Part shown: positions 53,571 to 63,543 of the stretch, one piece after another | How the letters are laid out: each line of letters begins with the position of its first letter | Position numbering within the stretch: the first letter of the stretch is position 1 | Assembly: GCF_003013715.1 (NCBI RefSeq) | Contig: NC_072812.1 | Location: 1,922,001-1,986,000 of the forward strand | From: Candidozyma auris | Taxonomy: Eukaryota; Ascomycota; Pichiomycetes; Serinales; Metschnikowiaceae | Reading direction: 5' to 3' | DNA: 64,000 bases | The notes under the pieces: generated by a model | The model's database searches: none | What the model was told of the DNA's origin: nothing | What the model saw: the letters and a program-made list of their open reading frames with translations, nothing else | Translations under genes and position numbers: made by a program

Positions 53571-54848
53571 ATGTCTCGACCAACTAAGTGGGGAGGTACG
53601 AAATGCCGAACTGTACAATTCGGAACAGAGAAGTTGGACACCATTATCACCGGTCACTTGACCCAAGAACAGATCGATGCCTACCAAAGATACTTTCGTG
53701 TAGAAGAGATTCTGCACTATCTACGCTTGGGAGGAGGAAACAGAACCAGTTTGGTGGATGTTTTACCTCTGAGCAGAGTGCAAAGCTTCAAGCGTGATCC
53801 ATCTCCACCACCTCAGTACGATCTGAGCGGTAATAGAACAAACACTAGAGAAGCACGCATCAGAGGTCAACTTGAGAAAGAAAGAGATGTTTTGGTGGAG
53901 CTTGCAGCAACAACCATTAAAAACTACGACCCTCCTGTGGATTACCGCCGCCCAGAGAAGACAAGTGAAAAGCTCTATATTCCAAACAAAGAGTATCCTG
54001 ATATTAACTTTGTGGGTCTACTTCTAGGACCTAGAGGGAACACGCTACGTCAACTTGAGGAGAAGAGTGGAGCGAAACTAGCCATCAGAGGAAAGGGCTC
54101 TGTGAAAGACGGAAAGAGTATCACTGATGGCAGAGGAGGCGCTCCAGTGGAAGACGACTTGCACGTATTGATCCTGGCAGACAAGACGGCAAAGATCCAG
54201 AAAGCTATAGAGTTGGCAAATGAGGTGATGGACAAGGCAATTCTGTCACCAGTAGGACAAAATGATTTGAAGAGAGACCAGCTACGTGAGCTAGCGGTTC
54301 TCAATGGTACTCTTCGAGAGACCAAGCCGTTTGTTCCTCCAGAAGTGCTTGGCCAGAGAAAACCTCCTATGAAAGATATCACACTGGTTGTATGTCGTTT
54401 TTGTGGAAAGGTAGGTCATTACTCCAGAGATTGTAAGTTGAGAAATGGAGAGGGTGCAAATTCTTCTCGCAGTTTCAATAGCCCGAGCCTGGGTATTCAG
54501 GAGGGAAGGGCTTCCTCTAGAGGTGAAACAGACTCCTACAGTCCAAGGGCCGAAAAGAGAGGCCGTGAAGAAGAGCTTCCTCCTTGGAAGCGTCAGAAAC
54601 CGGCGACAATATCTCAAATTGGTACTCAGCAACGATCTACACCTCCTCCGCCTCCTCCCCCTGCCACAGTGTCCCAACCGCCTCCACCTCCTCCACCTCC
54701 TTCAGGTGCTAGTATACCACCACCCCCACCACCATCTGGAAATCTTCCCCCACCTCCTCCTTCAAGCGAAGCAACCCTGTCAGCACTTCCCCCACCTCCA
54801 CCTGCTCTTCAATCAACCAAAACACCTCCTCCTCCACCTCCGTCCTAG
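53571..54848 (+). CDS. MSL5: branchpoint bridging protein (SF1/BBP)
   Basis: 425 residues. BBP binds the intron branch site UACUAAC in the commitment complex together with Mud2. In order: N-terminal SF1 helix-hairpin region with the SPPP motif (about 77-80), the KH domain with LYIPNKEYPDINFVGLLLGP (about 133-152) and the GPRGNT loop, the QUA2 helix, then one zinc knuckle CRFCGKVGHYSRDC. Saccharomyces BBP has two knuckles; only one is visible here, as in human SF1. The last 85 residues are almost entirely polyproline blocks. Codon 202 is CTG at a position usually Ser/Thr in the KH domain. Confidence 0.95.
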   Translation: MSRPTKWGGTKCRTVQFGTEKLDTIITGHLTQEQIDAYQRYFRVEEILHYLRLGGGNRTSLVDVLPLSRVQSFKRDPSPPPQYDLSGNRTNTREARIRGQLEKERDVLVELAATTIKNYDPPVDYRRPEKTSEKLYIPNKEYPDINFVGLLLGPRGNTLRQLEEKSGAKLAIRGKGSVKDGKSITDGRGGAPVEDDLHVLILADKTAKIQKAIELANEVMDKAILSPVGQNDLKRDQLRELAVLNGTLRETKPFVPPEVLGQRKPPMKDITLVVCRFCGKVGHYSRDCKLRNGEGANSSRSFNSPSLGIQEGRASSRGETDSYSPRAEKRGREEELPPWKRQKPATISQIGTQQRSTPPPPPPPATVSQPPPPPPPPSGASIPPPPPPSGNLPPPPPSSEATLSALPPPPPALQSTKTPPPPPPS

Positions 54849-55146
54849 TGCTCTCCAAGTTTGCAGACAATTACATGGTCCCCACCTACATCCATTCACT
54901 CTTGAAAGTGGTAAAAAAACTACAGAAAATGAAGATCAGCACTGAACCAGGAGGCTGTGTCAATACCATTTTTGTTGTCCAGATATCTGCTTCTAAATGA
55001 TTTGTGGTACCTTATGTCCAGTCTGCTGATTAGGTGCGGCCAATGCGGTGCCATGCGCAAGAACTTGTCTACTTGCTAGGATGCGTACCCCTATTGAGAA
55101 CTAGCAACAGCCGGTACTTCAAGTCTTCAAGTACAACTATTGTAAA

Positions 55147-56259
55147 ATGGCTCCTTCGTTGTCACTCATATTCGGATTGGTGACGTTGCCTTTGAAATTG
55201 CTATACCTTACCTTGCAATTCTACACTGTGGGCACAGTCTTCACCAATGCCACGGCAAAGAAATCTTTAGTCAAGACGTTGCACAACGGCCTCTGTCAGC
55301 ACATGGGCTGTGCTCTCAGAGTTCAGGATTTGCAACTCGCCTATGTGCCAGTGTCCAAGCTTTTACTGAGCATGTCGAAGGCCCTTGGTCGATTGCCCGG
55401 ATTCAACGAGAAGTACACCGATAAGGAAGACTTCATTTGTGAAAGCCGTTGGCTCACCAAAAACATTGACTCAAAGGAATCTCCCATTGTGCTTTACTTC
55501 CATGGTGGTTGTTTTGCAATCCAAATGCTGGACAACCAAGCTCAGGGAATGGCCAACTTGTATGAAGCCTACAAATTGAGGTATGGTGTGGACCTTTCGA
55601 TCTTGGTGGCAGATTATTCATTGACTCCTTTGGGTTACACATACCCTACTCAATATAATGAGGCCGTGAGTCTTTATGAGAAGTTAGTTGCGGATGGCTA
55701 CACCAAGATTGTCATTATGGGAGACTCGGCGGGAGGAAACCTTGTTCTCAATATCCTCAATTATCTCCATAAGCGAAGCAAACACCAAGATGTCGTATGG
55801 CCTGTGGCCTCGATTGCTATTTCTCCATATCTCAATCTCTCAAAGCAAGAATTCTCTGGAAGCTTCAAAAGGTTCGATAAGGTGGACTTTTTTAACTACG
55901 CCATGACAAGCTACTTGGGTAATGTATATATTGGTGGCGATGAGTTTTTGCATGCTTCACCAGTGGTCAATATAGAGTTGAATTCAGATAAGGTGGACTG
56001 GAAAAACATTGCTCCAATTAAGGAAGGTAATTTACTCGTGCAATTTGGTGACCACGAAGTCCTTACCGATGAGATCTTGAGATGGTGCGAGCAGGCAGAG
56101 CTTACAAAGAACCATCCGGAAAACATCGCCATTGACATTGATGGAGTTCATATCGGTTTCTTTATTACTGAGAGTGTTGCTTACGGCGATATTGAGTCAT
56201 GGCTGAATCAATATTGCGCCAACTCTATCTTGACGTTTTTGAAAAGAAAGCTTGAGTAA
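55147..56259 (+). CDS. Say1/Mug180-type alpha/beta hydrolase (probable steryl deacetylase)
   Basis: 370 residues. An N-terminal membrane anchor (about 4-30) precedes an alpha/beta-hydrolase fold of the hormone-sensitive-lipase group. The oxyanion HGG is at 119-121, the nucleophile S194 in GDSAGG, with probable acid D308 in LTDEI and His H335 in GVHIGF. Saccharomyces Say1 has the same layout in the ER and removes acetyl groups from sterols and xenobiotics as part of a cycle with Atf2. I am confident of the fold and family but not of the substrate. It ends 25 bp from the convergent NUP82 gene. Confidence 0.75.
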   Translation: MAPSLSLIFGLVTLPLKLLYLTLQFYTVGTVFTNATAKKSLVKTLHNGLCQHMGCALRVQDLQLAYVPVSKLLLSMSKALGRLPGFNEKYTDKEDFICESRWLTKNIDSKESPIVLYFHGGCFAIQMLDNQAQGMANLYEAYKLRYGVDLSILVADYSLTPLGYTYPTQYNEAVSLYEKLVADGYTKIVIMGDSAGGNLVLNILNYLHKRSKHQDVVWPVASIAISPYLNLSKQEFSGSFKRFDKVDFFNYAMTSYLGNVYIGGDEFLHASPVVNIELNSDKVDWKNIAPIKEGNLLVQFGDHEVLTDEILRWCEQAELTKNHPENIAIDIDGVHIGFFITESVAYGDIESWLNQYCANSILTFLKRKLE

Positions 56260-56284
56260 ATATTTTTTTAGAAATGCACTCTGA

Positions 56285-58582
56285 TTAAACGCCAGTCACT
56301 ATTTGCAAGCTTTCAATGCTTTTTCGAAGTCTCTCCTTGACCAGTTCAATAAGTTGTGCCTGTGTCAGTAGATGCTGTCCCACGTTGAGAACGTTATTAT
56401 TCAACAGCAACAGGTACATGCTACGCTCTAGTTGATCAGTGGGAGGCGACTGCTTGAGTGTTTCTATCAACTGCTTGGACTGTTTGACGAAAGCCTGAAG
56501 TCTAGTGCCGAAGCCTTCAGGCTCGGATGTGCTTTTCAATTTTGTCGCGAGTTCATTCAATTCACGGAACCACGATTGTTCTGCGTTGGAAAGCGGCATT
56601 TGTCTTAATTGCTTGATAGCTTCAAGGCGGTTAATTATGCTTAAGTATGCTTTCTTTGCACGGCTTTCAAGCTGCATCTGACGATCTTTCAAGTTTTTTA
56701 TTTGAGAACTGTATTGGGCTTCTCTAGTAATGTAATTAGAGATCACTTTGAAAGATGAAAGCTTCTCACCATGGAAACTGTTTCTTTGCTGCTGAATCTC
56801 TAGCTTGCAATTGAGAGCAACAATGAATTTGGAGAGCTGGAACACTCTTGACCTCATCAAATCTGAGATTTTTGTCAAAGCAAGTAGATCAGACGCGTCT
56901 CTCAGGTTACTGGTAAACTTCGGTGGAGAGTTTGACATTTCAGGTATTAGCTTCTTCAAGTCCAGACACGAAATGCCGCCTTCACGAATAGTTGTGGGTG
57001 TGAACCTGCTGCTCATACTTTCTTTTGGTCTGGGATGAACTTTCTTGTGCTCGTGGGTATGGATTGGAGCAACAATAACTCCTCCGCCAACTAGCTCAGC
57101 AAGTATATGAATACCAGATCCCGCTATCGTGTCATCAATGAGATCAAAAGCATTGATTGCTTCATCGGTGGTGAATATCGACTTAGAGCACGTAAACTTC
57201 TCTGCACCCTGAGGGAAATCACTCCTAAGCTTCGATAACCATTCATTATAGTCAGCCAATAGGATTGTAGTGCCAGCACCAATTACTAGCCTGCCATTGC
57301 TTATGGCTTTGATATGCAGAGGGTTTTGCAGTTTCTTGTGATACGCCTCACTGGCCAAAACTGTGAGTTTCCCAAAGTTTAAAATGAACTTCATGCATTT
57401 TATTTTAAGTTCATAAAACTCCCAGTTTTTGTTGTATTCTTGAAGCTGTGTTTCATCATTTGTGTCTGCCTCGTCGTCTGAATCCACCACAAAACCAAAG
57501 CCTTTATTGGGCCTCACATACTTCGAACCGTCCGATTTTTTCATTGCATTAGACTTACCGTTAGCTTGTTCAGGTCTAGATATGTCGTATGTCATAGTCA
57601 TGATAAGTGGGCTAAACTGAGCCAAATATGCAATCTCAAATTGAGAAGAGGTATCATTGTAGGCAACGATAATCGACTCTGAGCTTTCAGTCAGTATAAT
57701 TTTCGAACCTTTGGGCACCTGCGCTAAAGGACCAATTGTGAAGCTGCCAATCTCCATGGGTTTTAAACAAAGAAATTTTTGAGAATTTGAGGACGGCCAC
57801 AGCAAAGAACTCGCTTGCTCTTTGAGATGGGTCGCAAAATTGAGTTGTGTCAACAAGTCATTGATCGAAGGGTGCCCTGCAGTGACTCGAGGAGGGTATT
57901 TTGGCAATATGGAGTCGACAAGTTCCTGTGTTTCAGCGACAAACAGATCTATTGAGGCTATGGTTGCTCTGATAGCTCTCTGCTTGTGCAAAAATGGGTA
58001 GATGCAGTGAATATGACCACTTGATGTACAAACATAAAGAGTCAAAGAGCCTGGTAAGCTTGAGGAAGAGCCGAATGCTATCGAAGTGGCACCATCTTTT
58101 ATGCCAAGCTCAACAAGTGATTTGTCGAATTGTTTATAATGATTGAAAGAGAAAATGTCGAAGGATTGAATTCGCAGTTTCGTTAGCACCACGATCTCTG
58201 TGGACGTACTATTAGCAGGATGCCACGTTGCAGACAAGAAGTCCTCGTCTGACCCTCCAACGACGAACTTGAGCGGTTGCCACGAAGCATTGGGATCAGA
58301 ATAAGGGATGTCTTTCAAATCAACAATTATCACATGTTGCAAGCAGATCAACGCCAATAAGGTCTTGATAGGATTGAGCTTGATCTCTCTAATCTCGTAC
58401 GTCGCTCCAATGTCCAACACCTTGTATGGGTGCGTTTTTGTAGTCAAGTCGACAGCGACGAGTGTCCCACCCGAAGCAAAAAACAATTCCAGATCATCCC
58501 TGTTGGCAAAGCAGGATATGTTTTTGTGAGGAAAGTGTCGAAAAGAGTTGCTACTTGCCAATGACTGTCCAAATGACGGCAT
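56285..58582 (-). CDS. NUP82: nucleoporin Nup82-like
   Basis: 765 residues (713 in Saccharomyces). Nup82 (human NUP88) anchors Nup159 and Nsp1 on the cytoplasmic face of the pore and supports mRNA export. The N-terminal 520 residues look like a beta-propeller (strand-rich, with ATWHPANSTSTEIVVLTKLR near 115-135, a family-type block). The C-terminal 190 residues are charged coiled coil, ending in a helical LLLLNNNVLNVG region. This two-part layout and length support Nup82; the sequence is fast-evolving, so identity rests on architecture and short motifs. Confidence 0.75.
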   Translation of the reverse strand: MPSFGQSLASSNSFRHFPHKNISCFANRDDLELFFASGGTLVAVDLTTKTHPYKVLDIGATYEIREIKLNPIKTLLALICLQHVIIVDLKDIPYSDPNASWQPLKFVVGGSDEDFLSATWHPANSTSTEIVVLTKLRIQSFDIFSFNHYKQFDKSLVELGIKDGATSIAFGSSSSLPGSLTLYVCTSSGHIHCIYPFLHKQRAIRATIASIDLFVAETQELVDSILPKYPPRVTAGHPSINDLLTQLNFATHLKEQASSLLWPSSNSQKFLCLKPMEIGSFTIGPLAQVPKGSKIILTESSESIIVAYNDTSSQFEIAYLAQFSPLIMTMTYDISRPEQANGKSNAMKKSDGSKYVRPNKGFGFVVDSDDEADTNDETQLQEYNKNWEFYELKIKCMKFILNFGKLTVLASEAYHKKLQNPLHIKAISNGRLVIGAGTTILLADYNEWLSKLRSDFPQGAEKFTCSKSIFTTDEAINAFDLIDDTIAGSGIHILAELVGGGVIVAPIHTHEHKKVHPRPKESMSSRFTPTTIREGGISCLDLKKLIPEMSNSPPKFTSNLRDASDLLALTKISDLMRSRVFQLSKFIVALNCKLEIQQQRNSFHGEKLSSFKVISNYITREAQYSSQIKNLKDRQMQLESRAKKAYLSIINRLEAIKQLRQMPLSNAEQSWFRELNELATKLKSTSEPEGFGTRLQAFVKQSKQLIETLKQSPPTDQLERSMYLLLLNNNVLNVGQHLLTQAQLIELVKERLRKSIESLQIVTGV

Positions 58583-58749
58583 TTGGTGTTGTTGATGAAC
58601 GATCTTACGTATAAAGGTGGTGAAGAATCATCAAAATGTACCCTCACAGAATGCAGGATGCACCGACTATAAGCTTCTAGGGGTCCACACAACTGCAAAA
58701 CATCTATCGAATTTTTGTTCAAAATGCTAATTATCAATTGATATATGGC

Positions 58750-59253
58750 TCAACTTGGTTGCCCATTATTAATTCCGGGCCCTATTGAGCTGTTCCCGCA
58801 GTTTATCATACTAACCTCCGTGGTGGTGAGGCCCCTCCCTATTTTACCGGGGCTCAAGAAACTCTGCTGCTTTTCACGAATAGACGACTCTTTGACGGCT
58901 CTTGCGAATTTCTCCTCCTTAGTGACAAGTCTCCTGTTTTTGGAGTTCTGGGGCACTATCTTTGAACCGGCATCATTTACTGCTCCACACTGCTCAGAGC
59001 CCGTGACACTACAAGATGACATCCAACTTGAGAATATCATCTTCACTGTATCTCTTTTCCTTCTTGCTGTGGATACTCTTTTAGTGCCATTTTCCTCCCG
59101 TACCAGGATCCCCTGTGGTGTTGGTGGCGTCGGCAGCTCCTTGGTGTGCAGCAGGTGGGCCATGGCCCACATCTGGTTCGACTTAGCACCTAGTACCAGA
59201 TACCAGTTTTTGACACCTGCTTCTGGCAATCTGTTGAGGATGTTGTATTGCAT
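58750..59253 (-). CDS. hypothetical 167-residue protein
   Basis: Opens with ATG and encodes a basic, Ser/Thr- and Lys/Arg-rich product with no membrane segment and no family I recognise. Upstream, 98 bp from the ATG, is an exact TTCGCAGCCA copy, which favours a real promoter on this strand. The opposite strand is also open with ATG over 58745-59263 (172 residues, hydrophobic and Cys-rich), which looks like its shadow. I favour the minus-strand reading because of charge composition and the upstream motif, but neither is proven. Confidence 0.45.
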   Translation of the reverse strand: MQYNILNRLPEAGVKNWYLVLGAKSNQMWAMAHLLHTKELPTPPTPQGILVREENGTKRVSTARRKRDTVKMIFSSWMSSCSVTGSEQCGAVNDAGSKIVPQNSKNRRLVTKEEKFARAVKESSIREKQQSFLSPGKIGRGLTTTEVSMINCGNSSIGPGINNGQPS

Positions 59254-59350
59254 AAGATTCTAATGTAGCTTTGGTCGAATATCCACTTTATGGGTTTGTA
59301 GATAATTTTACGGATGTGAAATGAAACGGGGTTACAAAGCCTATAAGCTT

Positions 59351-59360
59351 TTCGCAGCCA
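59351..59360 (+). promoter_or_regulatory. recurrent intergenic decamer TTCGCAGCCA, copy 7
   Basis: Exact copy 98 bp upstream of the ATG of the 167-residue minus-strand ORF. Confidence 0.55.
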
Positions 59361-59479
59361 ATTTACAGCCAGGTCAGAGCTTTATAAACCTTACATGAGG
59401 ACAATGGGAAAAACACGAACCTTGACAATAAAAACAAAAATTGATAAATACATAGATTTGAACCAGAGCTGACCTCTTA

Positions 59480-61783
59480 TCACCTAGAAAGGTCACCTGT
59501 ACCTTCCTTGGCTTTCTTGGACCGAATGATGTCCTCAAGACAGAAAGTCTGGTCGATACTTTTCGGAACTAACTTAGCAGTGCTTTTTGCTCTTGAGACA
59601 AGAGAGACGTCCCCCTGTGTGGTGTAGTATTTTGTGATTTTGGAAATGACAGACAATGCATCTTTCTGGTACCCTTTCCGAATCAGCCTCTCCTCCTCTA
59701 ACGCTTGTCTCACATCGATGTGGGTAGAAACAACCTGCCTCATTACTTCGACGATGGAGGTAGAAAGGTTTGCAATGACCAGCAGATTGCGGGGAGTAAA
59801 ACTATTGATTCTGAAGACTTCATAGTAGTTTTGGGCAAATTCTGAGATTGAGCCGTGGGGAAAGGCAGGTGCCAAGGTTTCGTAAGTGTTCTTGAGTAAC
59901 TTCCTCAAGGCCTCCACTGCGAAGTCGTTAGACCAACTGACTTTCTTGAGGCAATCAAGGCACACTGTAAAGTGCTTTTTACGCCTCTTGATATCGGCAT
60001 TGAGGTCATGATTCAACGAAATTTTCTTTGTGAGCTCATCCTCGAGCTTCTTGTTTTCTCCTGTCAATCTCTCCACCTCGTTACGGTACTCGGCGTATTT
60101 GTCATTAGCTTTGAGAGTGACGCTTTGGAGTTGCTTTGAGGCATCTTCACCTTGGACTCTTGCCAATAGGAGCTCCTTAGAGTTTTCGCTAATACGGCTG
60201 TCCAACGATTCCATGGTCCGGAGCATATCCTCCTTCTCCGACTGCAACCGCTCGTTCTTTGATCTCATTTGTAAAGCATCGTCCTGACAATTCTCAAGTA
60301 AGTCTCCGAAGCGAGCCATTTCACACATCGAGTTTTTCAATTTCTCCTCCTGAACTGAGACTAAGTCCTCCAACTTGCCCCTCGATGCCAACAATTCCTC
60401 AATTCTAAAATTCTTAATGTCCACCGCCCTATTTAACTCTTCGTTGGAGACTTCTAATCTCTCTATTGTATTGGTACACTCTTGCAATTGCAACTCAAGC
60501 TCATGAGTTACCTTGGAAGAGATATCCGCAAGCTCTTTTCCCGATTTCAAAGCTTCGTTGCTACTTCTCAACCTGCTTATTTCCAGGTTCTTCATCTTCA
60601 TGTTTTCCCTTAGCTTACCTTCAATCTCTTCTAACTCTCTTTTAAGGGCATCTCTCTCTTGCGTCATCTTTCTCATCTTGGCTTCATAGCTATCTCTATC
60701 ATTCGCAAGAACATGAATCCTATTGTTGAGATCCTTGATGTTATCAGCACTATCTTTGTCGATAGCTTTAAGCTGGTGAGTCAGGTCATCGACAAGGGAG
60801 TTTTGAGTTGTTACCTCTCTCACCTTTTCTTCGTGAAGCCTCTTGAGGTTGGCGAAGTCTTCTTTGGACCGCTTGTCGAGATCTTCAAGTTGTTTGTCTC
60901 GTTCTTCAAACAAATTCCTCCAACCAGTAGCCTCCTCTTCAGCATCTTTGGCTTTATGCTCGGCGGCCCGAAGGAGGTCCTTGCAGAAGCGTGTCTCCTG
61001 GACAGCATTCTCGATTCCCGAGTCAATGCTAGCAACAAGCCCATCAAGGTCGACAGCATCCAACTTCAAACTTGAAAAGTACTTCAGATAAACTGTAGAA
61101 AGTTTGTTATATACATCTTCGCTATGATCATGATCCTTGTTTTCTGGTATTTTGTCTGACTGAGTGCCAATTTTCTGAAGGGCAACCTCGTCAACGATCA
61201 CTGGGCTAGTCGGGCATTTCTTTGAAACAACCTTTTCAAATGACCCCTCGGCATCTTTTTCCCCTTCTGTCTCTAAGTCCACAACAGTACTTTTCTTATT
61301 GAAGATCAGCTTGGAAGCTCCGGTCAGAAGAATGCCCAAAAGAGTCTGGGGAATAGCGGGCTTCCCCTTGTCTTCGTCGACACTTGAAGAGTACTTCAGT
61401 GACGCTTCATCTGCAGAAGGTCCTCTGACAGTCGAAGGTCTAGCAAGCTCAGCAAAGTGCACCGACTTGCTCCTAGGCAATTTGAATCCAAGCTCCTCCT
61501 TAGAGGCAGGCTGATAAGAGAAGCTCTTGGAGCGACGCATCTTCTGAGGCTCAGAGTAAGGGTCAAAATCTTCGATGCTGATGTCGAAGGCTTCAACGCT
61601 AGAGAACTGAGAGAGATTATGTGGCTGTGGAGGTTCCTTTTCCGAGGAGGCTGCCATGTCTGTCGACAATGGTTTCTGCTCAGGAGGGACTTGCTCAATG
61701 TCGGCCGAAAGGGGTGACCCTTGTTCGCCTTGGTCCACTTTCTTAGAGGTAGAAGACGGCGGTCTAAAAATTTTTTTGAACAT
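59480..61783 (-). CDS. long coiled-coil protein with PP1-docking-like motif
   Basis: 767 residues from the ATG at 61783 (MFKKIFRPPS); the frame upstream (to 61909) lacks homology-like character and begins with a weak context. The first 220 residues are disordered and Ser/Pro-rich. They hold RRSKSF (83-88) and RSKSVHFA (104-111), whose KSVHF (106-110) fits the RVxF docking motif for protein phosphatase 1. Residues about 225-620 form a long charged coiled coil. A conserved-looking globular helical part follows (about 625-700, with CLDCLKKVSWSNDFAVEAL). I do not recognise an ortholog. It shares a divergent promoter with SKI8. Confidence 0.8.
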   Translation of the reverse strand: MFKKIFRPPSSTSKKVDQGEQGSPLSADIEQVPPEQKPLSTDMAASSEKEPPQPHNLSQFSSVEAFDISIEDFDPYSEPQKMRRSKSFSYQPASKEELGFKLPRSKSVHFAELARPSTVRGPSADEASLKYSSSVDEDKGKPAIPQTLLGILLTGASKLIFNKKSTVVDLETEGEKDAEGSFEKVVSKKCPTSPVIVDEVALQKIGTQSDKIPENKDHDHSEDVYNKLSTVYLKYFSSLKLDAVDLDGLVASIDSGIENAVQETRFCKDLLRAAEHKAKDAEEEATGWRNLFEERDKQLEDLDKRSKEDFANLKRLHEEKVREVTTQNSLVDDLTHQLKAIDKDSADNIKDLNNRIHVLANDRDSYEAKMRKMTQERDALKRELEEIEGKLRENMKMKNLEISRLRSSNEALKSGKELADISSKVTHELELQLQECTNTIERLEVSNEELNRAVDIKNFRIEELLASRGKLEDLVSVQEEKLKNSMCEMARFGDLLENCQDDALQMRSKNERLQSEKEDMLRTMESLDSRISENSKELLLARVQGEDASKQLQSVTLKANDKYAEYRNEVERLTGENKKLEDELTKKISLNHDLNADIKRRKKHFTVCLDCLKKVSWSNDFAVEALRKLLKNTYETLAPAFPHGSISEFAQNYYEVFRINSFTPRNLLVIANLSTSIVEVMRQVVSTHIDVRQALEEERLIRKGYQKDALSVISKITKYYTTQGDVSLVSRAKSTAKLVPKSIDQTFCLEDIIRSKKAKEGTGDLSR

Positions 61784-62100
61784 GAAGTGAAAGAAGAAGA
61801 GAATGGGAGGGATCTGTGATTCGCAGCTTTTTCGCAGCCATTTATAGTGGAAAACAACCAGCATAGAGGGACAAGTAAAAGGGAATGTTATACATGTGTT
61901 GAAAGCCATGACTACTTTTGGAAGCAGAAGAAGGCTTCTAGTCTAAACTCTTCCTCTATTTTAGAGGGCTACATATATATGGGTGGATTTTCTATATTGT
62001 CCCTTATAGAATGGTGTGTGCGCAGTCTACGTTAACTAGTGTCGCATACTACTTGTCTCACAGTACCTCGACTACACGACAAAAGTAAATATATCTAGAC
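61784..62100. other. divergent promoter coiled-coil gene/SKI8
   Basis: 317 bp, no gene. Contains one and a half copies of the recurrent decamer and an A/T-rich stretch near SKI8 (TACATATATATG at 61970-61981). Confidence 0.5.
61831..61840 (+). promoter_or_regulatory. recurrent intergenic decamer TTCGCAGCCA, copy 8
   Basis: Exact copy, 48 bp upstream of the coiled-coil gene and 261 bp upstream of SKI8. A partial copy, TTCGCAGC, precedes it at 61820-61827, so the site may be doubled. Confidence 0.55.
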
Positions 62101-63264
62101 ATGGGAAAGCAGTATATTCTGACAGTCACGGCGTCACACGCCCACCAGCTGGATATTCTGGGGGTGGCTATGACAGACAAATACACTGTCACGGTTTCCA
62201 GTGACGGCTACGCGGCTTTCTGGGATAACAAGAAAGACGAAGTCCACAATCCATCGGAGCATGTTGTGAGGAAATTGATAGACCCGATCGGCATTCACCA
62301 TGTTGCTGCATACCAGAATATTCCCCCAGATCTGACAAACAAGGTTGTCTTGTTGGCTTTTGCCTGTTTCGATGGCTCCATCAGGTTTCGCTACTACGTC
62401 AACGATGACCTTGAAACCTTCACCGAATTACCCACCGGATCCACATTTAAAGCTAACTTCTGGACGCCTGGCTTTTACAAAGACCCAAAGTCAAAGCAGG
62501 ATATGTTCATTGCCACAAAAGCTAGTGGCCTGGCTGCAGTGTATGCTTTAAATGTCAAGGATGAAGATGGCAAGATACAGATCGTTATCTCTCTGTTACT
62601 AGGCGAGCTTCACATCACAGTCAACAATGCTTCATTTCCAAACTCCTTGGGCGTGTCAAAAGGACCTGAGGGCCTTGTAGCTGTGGGTTACACTTCCGGC
62701 GATGTTGCTGTATTCAGTTTGCATGGTCTCAAAGCATTGTTTACTTTTTACTCGACCGACCTTCAGATCGCCGAGAACATAGGGTCTAGCTCAGTTCCTC
62801 GTGTTCTTGAATTCTCTCCTGGTGGTTCACTTTTGGCTGTTGCCAGAGACAACCAGTCTGCCGGTCTGATCACGCTTTACGATGTGGAGTACGGCGAGAG
62901 TGTGGGTTCGTTAACCACGTCGTCACATTCAGCCAAAACTACTGTCGGAGGGTTTGCACATGAGGGGTGGATAATGGGTCTTGATTTCAATGAAGACGGC
63001 CTGCTTCTAGCCAGTTGTGGATTCGACAAATGCATAAGGGTATGGAATATTGAAAGCCGTGAACGTGAAGCTACCATTCAGGTCAACGTCACTGACTTGG
63101 AAAACACTGAACACGACGAAAGCATAGATAGCAGTGTTTGCAGTGGCGTTGCCTTCATCAATAGAGGAATTAGAGCTGGAGCTGGTGGTGATTCCAATGA
63201 GGGTCTCTGCGTGGTGAGCTTTGACCGTGGTGTGCGCTGGTACAGAGAGGCAGGAGGGATCTGA
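62101..63264 (+). CDS. SKI8: Ski8, WD-repeat subunit of the Ski complex
   Basis: 387 residues (397 in Saccharomyces). Ski8 joins Ski2 and Ski3 to feed mRNAs to the cytoplasmic exosome; in meiosis it also helps Spo11. The propeller runs through the whole protein, with SSDGYAAFWDNK near 33-44, VLEFSPGGSLLAVARDN near 236-252, WIMGLDFNEDGLLLASCGFD near 290-310, and the diagnostic C-terminus SFDRGVRWYREAGGI, which closely matches Saccharomyces Ski8 (RSIRWFREAGG). Confidence 0.95.
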   Translation: MGKQYILTVTASHAHQLDILGVAMTDKYTVTVSSDGYAAFWDNKKDEVHNPSEHVVRKLIDPIGIHHVAAYQNIPPDLTNKVVLLAFACFDGSIRFRYYVNDDLETFTELPTGSTFKANFWTPGFYKDPKSKQDMFIATKASGLAAVYALNVKDEDGKIQIVISLLLGELHITVNNASFPNSLGVSKGPEGLVAVGYTSGDVAVFSLHGLKALFTFYSTDLQIAENIGSSSVPRVLEFSPGGSLLAVARDNQSAGLITLYDVEYGESVGSLTTSSHSAKTTVGGFAHEGWIMGLDFNEDGLLLASCGFDKCIRVWNIESREREATIQVNVTDLENTEHDESIDSSVCSGVAFINRGIRAGAGGDSNEGLCVVSFDRGVRWYREAGGI

Positions 63265-63487
63265 GCCAGGCGAAACGAGATTTGAAGATAAACCCAAGGT
63301 TCATCTAGAGTCAAATACAGAGTTACTGGTGTCTTTGAACGCGACGCTAGTCTATCGCGTTATATAGATTACCACAATACTGGCGATGGGAACGGAAAAG
63401 TGTAACAAATCCAGTCTAAAGTAGATCTAATATAATTACGTTGACACAATTAAAACATAAACAAATAACATCAATTGGAAGTCTTTC

Positions 63488-63495
63488 TATAAAAG
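63488..63495 (+). promoter_or_regulatory. TATA box for the right-edge gene
   Basis: TATAAAAG, 49 bp before the ATG at 63544. The spacing is short but possible for a yeast TATA element. Confidence 0.35.
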
Positions 63496-63543
63496 GCCCA
63501 AAGGTATCATCCTCCACCATCTTCGCTTCCTTCCAACGTATTC

